The notes under the pieces are model-generated. The model searched no databases and was not told the origin of the DNA. It worked only from the letters and a program-made list of their open reading frames with translations. Source: Cenococcum geophilum 1.58 (lineage: Eukaryota; Ascomycota; Dothideomycetes; Gloniales; Gloniaceae). From it: a stretch of 64,000 nt of DNA. The translations under genes and the position numbers were made by a program. Position 1 is the stretch's first letter; each line of letters opens with the position of its first letter. The DNA is taken from the NCBI GenBank assembly GCA_001692895.1, contig KV748218.1:248001-312000 (forward strand). The letters are read 5' to 3'. Shown here piece by piece: positions 58,165-64,000 of this stretch.

Positions 58165-58620
58165 GGTCCGACGGCTCAGAAATTGTGGGCTTTACTCTCT
58201 GATCAAATTGGAACACTTCGAGATTGGGTTGACTATCCTAGAAATTTGCAAAGCGAGGAGGACCTGATGTCCGACCAGATTTTGCGTGGTAATGAAATTC
58301 GACGCGAGGGGCGCCACCAACGGTCTCTACCTCATCTACGATTTCTGCCTAAATTTTGTTTGGAACCCTCGACATCTGCTGGACTGAGATACGGCAAGTT
58401 CCCTTCTACACTTCAAAAATCTTCTGAGGGCTCTTCGTTTGGCCTTGGCGTCGGATTACTTTTAAAGCAACCCCTCAATGTTCGCATGGAAAGAATGCAT
58501 CATTGCCCCAGATCACACTACCTTCAGTAGCAAAATCTTGCATTTCTTTACATGTCTGGCGTGCAACGACCCAACCCTGAAGCGCTTTGCCGACCAGAAA
58601 CCCTGGAACCAATAAAGCTA
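58165..58620 (+). pseudogene. Possible remnant of an unrecognised gene
   Basis: One frame gives N-C-G-L-Y-S-L-I-K-L-E-H-F-E-I-G-L-T, then a stop, then KFDARGATNGLYLIYDFCLN and F-V-W-N-P-R-H-L-L-D, a stop, and further open stretches ending F-A-D-Q-K-P-W-N-Q. The composition looks protein-like, but I cannot assign a family. Two or three stops interrupt it. Another frame (58,183-58,530) is open for 115 codons but has a less protein-like composition. Confidence 0.25.
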
Positions 58621-59507
58621 TTAGCATCCATTTAACCCTACGCTAAGATCCTTGGGTTTTCTTTCTGAAAGGACTGCCAGCGGTCGGTTTTCCATCTTTA
58701 GAGAGGTTTTGCTGGGGAACATTCAAATGCTGGACCATTCACGTGCAGATGATGAGTGTGAAAATGGAACTCCATAGAATGTTCAGAGTTCCTCGCACTG
58801 GTGGGCTAGAAACTAACTTAATTGTATGTCCTGGCAGTGCGTAAAGGAAGAGGCAGCTGGGGTCTTCAGAAATGAGCGAGGGGAGCCGTATAAAGCAGCC
58901 GTGCTGAGCTGAGCTTACAGAAATAACTAACTAATGACTTGCGCAGTAACATGAAGTTTTGTGATTCTAGCAATTTTGTAAGGAGAGGTTTCCGGTGCTT
59001 CAATTCATCGCGCTGTCGTATGTCTGAAGGAGATCTGAGACGACGAGCAAGGCTCGAAGAAGACACTTAGCTGAATTGGTTTTACTTAGCTGAGACTCAG
59101 CCCCCAGCTCTCAGCCCCAAGGTTGCGGCTGAGAGGTTTCGTAAAATTCCTTTCTTATAAGCATGGTGTTGGTGGGCGGCTCAGCCAACCGAACGTTTCA
59201 AAGTCTTGGCTGGTCAGTGAATCTTTTGTGCCTCGCCCGCCCACAATGCTTTTCTTTCTCCACACCGTTCGTCCGCTGCAAATCCACGCGTGTCTCTTTG
59301 CGCCCTACCGCCCTCCTTCGGCAGTCCAGCTGTTGTCTCGTGCGCTGTACTGTGCCTGGAAAAGTAACCCTACAGTACACGTCATTCCGATTCTTGTCCG
59401 TTGCTCCAAGCCGAACCGCTGTCCTCAGCTGTTGAATGCCTGTGACTCGGACAAAGACCAACACCAACAACTCTAAGCTGTATATCATTCTGTGACTTTG
59501 ACTAGTC
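58621..59507. other. Upstream region of eIF2A, no gene seen
   Basis: About 890 bp of ordinary composition. CT-rich stretches (59,245-59,320) and the last 100 bp would hold promoter and 5' UTR of eIF2A. Long frames around 59,120-59,610 on both strands have no protein character I recognise. Confidence 0.45.
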
Positions 59508-61980
59508 ATGGCTGTTCTAACCCAGTTGGCCTGTGAGTTCTGCTCGGAAGCGTCGCCTCGACCGCTTACTGATTCATGCGTGCTCCCACTAGATCGCACC
59601 TCGAAGGGCATTGGAATACTGAATGCCGCCCCAGTATACGAATCATTGTCTGCCTTTATTCGGTAATGAAATGACCCTTCAATTAAATGAGGTTTTTGAT
59701 GCTCATTATACCGGTGTCACAGACCTGAAGGCAATCTCCGATGCTGCTGCTATTCTCCAGACGGTAGATACTTTGCATGGGCATCACCCGAACAGTAAGG
59801 AATAGCCAAGTCATAACAATTGTGAACATGTTTAATATTGCTGGTGGATAGGGTTTCGGTCATTGATGCCTCGGTCGGCCATATTATCACCACATTCCCT
59901 ACTCCAAATGTTTACGAGCTGGGATTCTCGCCTTTGGGTACCTATATCATTACGTGGCAACGACCTGCCAAAGACGAAGATGGCAATGCCACAAAGAACC
60001 TAAAGGTTTGGAGAATTGTGACTGAAAATATTGACGAAGAAGAGCAGGTGCCTGTTGGCCAGTTTGTGCAGAAATCTCAAACTGGCTGGAACTTGCAATA
60101 CACATCGGATGAGAAGCTATGTGCCCGCTCGGTAACGAATGAGGTGCAATTTTACGAACCTGGAGACTTGGGGGCTGTTTGGAACAAGCTCCATGTCGAA
60201 GGAGTAACCAATTTTGCGGTCTCGCCTGGCAAGAACCATTCAGTTGCCGTTTTTGTCCCAGAGCGAAAGGTATGGCTGGNTTCATCAGGCATTTTCTGGC
60301 ATCGTGCTAACCTTACTCTCCTTCAGGGTCTCCCAGCTGCAGTCAAAGTCTTCCAGGTTCCTCAATTTAACTCGCCGATATCGCAGAAGACATTTTTCAA
60401 AGGAGATAAAGTTCAGTTAAAGTGGAACGATCTGGGCACAAGCTTAATTGTTCTTGCACAGACGGAAGTTGACAAGACAAACAAGAGTTACTACGGTGAG
60501 ACGAACATGTACATTTTGAGTGCAAATGGCGGATTCGACTCTAGAATTCATCTTGGTACAACTCATCTCCTTGACGAAGTTGGGTTTGTGTTGACTTTAC
60601 ATTATAGACAAAGATGGTCCTATCCATGATGTGTCCTGGTCACCTAACTCGAAAGAGTTTGGTGTTGTGTATGGATATATGCCTGCTAAAACCACTATTT
60701 TCAATGCTCGCGCCGTTGCCACCCACAGCTTCAACCTTGGACCTCGCAATACTATACTTTTCTCTCCCCATGGTCGTTTTGTTCTCGTGGCCGGATTTGG
60801 AAACTTAGCAGGACAAATGGACATTTATGATCTTGAAAAAGATTACACTAAAGTCGCCACAGTTGAAGCCAGCAACGCTAGCGTGTGTGAATGGAGCCCC
60901 GACGGTAAGCATATCCTTACTGCTACTACAAGCCCGCGCCTACGCGTTGATAATGGCATCCGTATCTGGCATGTCACTTGGCGTCCTCAGTCAACACTTA
61001 CTCATCCGCTGGAAAATCCACTCCATCCGGTACCTACTCCGCACGCGTCTGCTTTTGCCTACTTAGGTACAGTAAAGACGCCTTCTAAGCCGGCAGGGGC
61101 ATATCGTCCACCCGGAGCTCGCGGAACAAGCACCCCACTTCACTTTAAGCGAGAGGATGAAGGTGGTGCGGCATATATCAATAATGGCATTTCATCAACA
61201 GCAGGGGGTATGTCTAATGGCTTTGGTAAACCTCGACGTCGCGAGGTTCCCGGTGCCGAAACTATTGAGTCTCTCCCATCCGGTGCGGCTCCTGGTGGAG
61301 GCGTCAGCCTCACTGGCACTGGACAAGGGGAGGAGGCGCTCTCGAAAGCAGCGCTGAAGAATAAGAAGAAGCGTGAGGCTAAGAAAGCGAAGGAGGCGGC
61401 CGAGAAGGCTGCGAGCCTAGCTGCGAACCCAGACGGGGAAACGCCACCCCCTGGAGGTGCAACACAAAATAGGAGCCCGGAAAGAAGGGGCGGAAGAGGC
61501 CATGAGAGGAGCCGTAGCAAGAATGGGGGTTTCGCGAACCAGGGTGGTCGCAGCACGAGTCAGCAGAGAGGGTATCAGGGACAAGGACATCATAACTCGC
61601 ATCATCGGCATGGCTCGGGCTATGATGAGAGCCACAACCACAATCACCACCAACATCAACATCAGCATCAGAACCAGCATCACCATCGCGCGGGGTCTGG
61701 ATTTTCGAAACCACAACCAGAGCAAGCCCAGCCTATCCAATTGCAGACGCAGAATCAGGCACCTACCCTAGCATTGGCACCTGATCTTACCGTCACGTCT
61801 CCTGGAGGTGGGAGCCCGCAGGATAAGAAGGTCCGTAGTTTGCTGAAAAAAATTAGGGCGATTGATGATTTGAAGATGAGGCAGGCTGGTGGTGAGAAGT
61901 TGGAGGATACCCAGGTTAAGAAGATTAGCACCGAGGATTCCATTAGGAAAGAACTAGAGGGCTTGGGGTACCAGGCATGA
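59508..61980 (+). CDS. Eukaryotic translation initiation factor 2A
   Basis: eIF2A, a WD-repeat protein that binds initiator Met-tRNA to the 40S subunit independently of GTP and acts in non-canonical initiation in the cytoplasm. Exons 59,508-59,532, 59,593-59,662, 59,723-59,794, 59,852-60,269, 60,327-60,555 and 60,608-61,980 join in frame to 2,187 nt (728 residues), a usual length. The introns are 60, 60, 57, 57 and 52 nt with GT-AG borders; the fourth has a GCTAAC branch site. The start MAVLTQLAYRTSKGIGIL matches the family. The beta-propeller covers about residues 15-420 (YELGFSPLGTYIITWQRPAK, GRFVLVAGFGNLAGQMDIYD). A Lys/Ala-rich charged segment (about 521-545), a His/Gln-rich tract (about 610-632) and a conserved helical end (KKVRSLLKKIRAIDDLK onward) follow. 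One ambiguous base, 60,280, lies in intron 4. No RIP damage. Confidence 0.93.
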
Positions 61981-62901
61981 GTGTCAAGTAGGAGACAAGC
62001 AGGGAAGTTGTAAAGTTTAAAATTTTGGAAGGGCTTGGCAAGAAGAGTAATTTTTGCATTCCTAGGCGTGCTGGCGCGCAGGTGGCTCGTAGCGCGCGAA
62101 GCCTGGTCTGGTGCGATTTGTGATCTACTATTAGGTATTTGCATGCAGTGGAACGGGGCCAGCTGGCATCCGCAGGCGCTGTTGGATGTTGAAACCGGGT
62201 GTTTCCAGGAATGAGGTGTGTACAATGCCCTCATCGCCAATTCAATGTAGATGGTGTTAAGTAAACGAAAAAAAAAAAACAATTGGAAATACATATCATT
62301 GTTCACCACAATCGTCAATAACCAGCCGGCATGCCGGATTTCTAAATCATTCATATTGATTTGAGATGTAGCAACGTCCCATTACACTTAAGAGTCTCAA
62401 AACGACTCCAAGTGCGCCGTCACCGTCATCACGAACAGCGCTCTAAGGCGCAGCCGCTCAAGTTCCGGTAACCCTACCTGACTACCGAAGCGGCGGTAGG
62501 GTTGGGTTAGGAATGTTGCGGGCCCGCGAGAGCTATCCAGACTTGCTACTAGCCCTGAGGGACATTCGCTTATCGGCGACTACGTCGGGCAGAAAGTTTG
62601 ATATATCGCGTGTAAATACTGAGCTTCAAGGAAGGAACTCGCCTTGTGCTCCACCTTGTACCGCGAAGAAAGCCGTGCTTCTTTGGAATTGCTGAAGATG
62701 ATTGTAAAAGTAATATTTTAAAGGAGTGTCAGTCGGATTAACGGAACGAAACTGAATTGTACCGAACAAAGGGGTATATTGACGTTTTATTCAAAGGTCC
62801 GTAGAGCTAAAAGTTTGGAAAGAATGGACACTATTTTTACCGTGGTAGCTTGCTTGCTTACCTCATTTCTAACACTCTGTTGTCTATGCTGTGATGAGAT
62901 C
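61981..62901. other. Intergenic between two convergent genes
   Basis: Holds both 3' UTRs. Features seen: an A run at about 62,269-62,279, and a telomere-like inverted repeat at 62,470-62,503. A 60-codon frame at 62,513-62,695 has no recognisable character. No gene assigned. Confidence 0.5.
62470..62503. repeat. Inverted repeat with telomere-like words
   Basis: AACCCTACC (62,470-62,478) and GGTAGGGTT (62,495-62,503) form a perfect 9-bp stem, followed by GGGTTAG. The words resemble TTAGGG repeats but there is no array. Confidence 0.6.
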
Positions 62902-64000
62902 TCATGACGCGAAAAGGACCTTCCTAGGATTCCCCAATCCTGAAGTCTTGACATCTGCGGCGCTAGACTCCATGCTGTCAAGCAAGCGATCCATGCCTCC
63001 AAGGTCTAACTCTCCCTGGGCAAGCAGTGTCTGATCTGCCCGCCTCATATCATCCTCCTCCGCTCGATCTTTGTCAAATAGCGTTGACCCAAGGTCTCTG
63101 CCTGGCTGCGCAATCGTACTCGTTAGTATAACTAACCTGTGCTCAGCTACAACCAGCAAGTCTCTTGGTATCGCCATGCGTGCTGCGGCTGTTGTTGTAT
63201 CAAATTGCTGGATGGCTGTGACAGATTCTCCGTGCAATTTTAGGCCCTGGATTCGTGCGAGACCGGGGCCGTAGAGTGAGCCTCCGCTCCCAGACGCGCT
63301 GCGCGCCCAGAACTGGCTTAGATTCGGGATTCGGTAGGCGTCAGAACCGTACCATAAGATGACGGAATCTTCAGGCGCACCGCCTGGGGTGGAATGGAGA
63401 GTTGCAACAGATATACCACCGCGTGCGATGTTGGATTGGTTGGAGGTGGAACCCTGGAAGAGGCTTTCTTCTTTCGTGCGGCGTGTATTGGGAGTCATAG
63501 GTGCTAACGAGGAGCGGTTGCCTCGAGGTTTGGCGCTTGAGGCAGTTGTAGAAATGCTGGGTGACGCATTGATGCTGACGAAGCCACGGAGGGAGAAAGC
63601 GGAAGGGTTTGCAGGAGGACTTGGGCCGGATTGGTCAACATCCCAAATCCCCCATTCGCCATCGGTCAGGATGGCAATGATGCTCCGTCCGTCAGAAGCC
63701 CACGAGGCATCAAGGATGCGTTTGCGATGTGCAAGGCCTGGTGCTGCAGGTGAAACATGTTTCGGGATTTCAAACGTGGTGTAGAAAGTAGATAGCCATG
63801 CACCCAGCTCTGCGCTAGGTTCATCTGATCTTAATCGCGAGCGATTTTGTCGTGAGGCAAGTGGATCGTACACTCTTACAATGCCCTTGGGTTCCACAAC
63901 CAGAAGTTGGGAATGCCGCCTCTTTGGGTACTGAGAGGGACTGAAAGTTACATGGGAGGCTGGGGAATTGAGATATTGTGTCCTATAAGGCAGGATGGGG
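62902..64000 (-). CDS. Nup37-like nucleoporin, C-terminal part (continues beyond the window)
   Basis: Open on the - strand from the window edge to TGA at 62,902-62,904, giving the last 365 residues with no intron seen. The start lies outside. Early stretches KRRHSQLLVVEPKGIVRVYD and RKRILDASWASDGRSIIAIL with D-G-E-W-G-I-W-D are WD-repeat blades, and fit the fungal Nup37 family, a component of the Nup84/Nup107 Y-complex of the nuclear pore. A Ser/Thr-rich insertion (about 63,470-63,640) and a charged C-terminus (D-K-D-R-A-E-E-D-D-M-R-R-A-D) follow. It converges with eIF2A, 920 bp apart. No RIP damage. The family name rests on remembered sequence character; it could be another WD nucleoporin-like protein. 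Confidence 0.65.
   Translation of the reverse strand, partial: PILPYRTQYLNSPASHVTFSPSQYPKRRHSQLLVVEPKGIVRVYDPLASRQNRSRLRSDEPSAELGAWLSTFYTTFEIPKHVSPAAPGLAHRKRILDASWASDGRSIIAILTDGEWGIWDVDQSGPSPPANPSAFSLRGFVSINASPSISTTASSAKPRGNRSSLAPMTPNTRRTKEESLFQGSTSNQSNIARGGISVATLHSTPGGAPEDSVILWYGSDAYRIPNLSQFWARSASGSGGSLYGPGLARIQGLKLHGESVTAIQQFDTTTAAARMAIPRDLLVVAEHRLVILTSTIAQPGRDLGSTLFDKDRAEEDDMRRADQTLLAQGELDLGGMDRLLDSMESSAADVKTSGLGNPRKVLFAS

Noticed and set aside
59123-59611. Open frames of 90-137 codons on both strands upstream of eIF2A
   Set aside because: They overlap each other on opposite strands and the first exons of eIF2A, lack protein-like composition, and lie where promoter and 5' UTR are expected.
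61140-61771. Long frames overlapping eIF2A on both strands
   Set aside because: Shadows of the GC- and His/Lys-rich coding sequence; eIF2A is complete and in frame.
62513-62695. 60-codon + strand frame between eIF2A and the nucleoporin gene
   Set aside because: No recognisable features, short, and in a convergent intergenic region.
63071-63784. + strand frames of 67 and 141 codons opposite the Nup37-like gene
   Set aside because: Antisense shadows of a long well-supported - strand frame.
1-64000. A biosynthetic cluster, defence system or other new multi-gene system
   Set aside because: Only two healthy genes are present, both housekeeping. Every other coding trace belongs to mobile elements or single broken genes.

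Overview
The window reads as a chromosome segment of a filamentous ascomycete (Pezizomycotina). The evidence is a 728-residue eIF2A gene with five short GT-AG introns of 52-60 nt, a fungal-type Nup37-like gene, and retroelement families typical of this group. A large block is strongly A+T- and TpA-enriched, with CAA/CAG codons of old elements turned into TAA/TAG, as expected from repeat-induced point mutation (RIP). I cannot name the genus. There is no rRNA, tRNA or CRISPR array that I can support.

Positions 1 to about 55.5 kb form one island of nested, decayed mobile elements without a convincing host gene. In order it holds: a Tad1-like LINE (1-5,328); a copia fragment; a copia element of family A (A2, 5,648-18,794) that carries a second Tad1-like LINE (6,024-11,316, with a 13-bp target duplication) and an internal 1.8-kb tandem duplication; a small A-tailed retroposon family, one member of which carries only a LINE-type ORF1; a Tc1/mariner remnant; a 2.1-kb LTR element without recognisable coding sequence; a Ty3/gypsy fragment; a structurally complete copia A copy (A3, 26,935-33,263, CTAAG target duplications) sitting between two inverted repeat arms; a GC-rich minisatellite; a truncated copia A4; a Ty3/gypsy chromodomain element (about 36.9-44.5 kb); an inverted fragment resembling copia B with a 12-bp repeat array; copia B (46.6-52.7 kb); and the 3' half of copia C, whose 3' LTR ends at about 55,840.

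From 55.84 kb the composition becomes ordinary. First comes a secreted SGNH/GDSL-type hydrolase gene abutting the copia C LTR, with no start codon seen, two in-frame stops and a nucleophile position changed, all compatible with RIP leaking from the island. Then come a hAT transposase scrap and an MFS transporter scrap. The healthy part follows: eIF2A (59,508-61,980, + strand) and, convergent to it, a Nup37-like nucleoporin gene (62,902 to beyond 64,000, - strand).

No gene set forms an obvious new multi-gene system. The most interesting items are the ORF1-only 'half-LINE' family, two short palindromic modules spread through different retroelements, the layering of insertions, and the damaged host gene at the island's edge.
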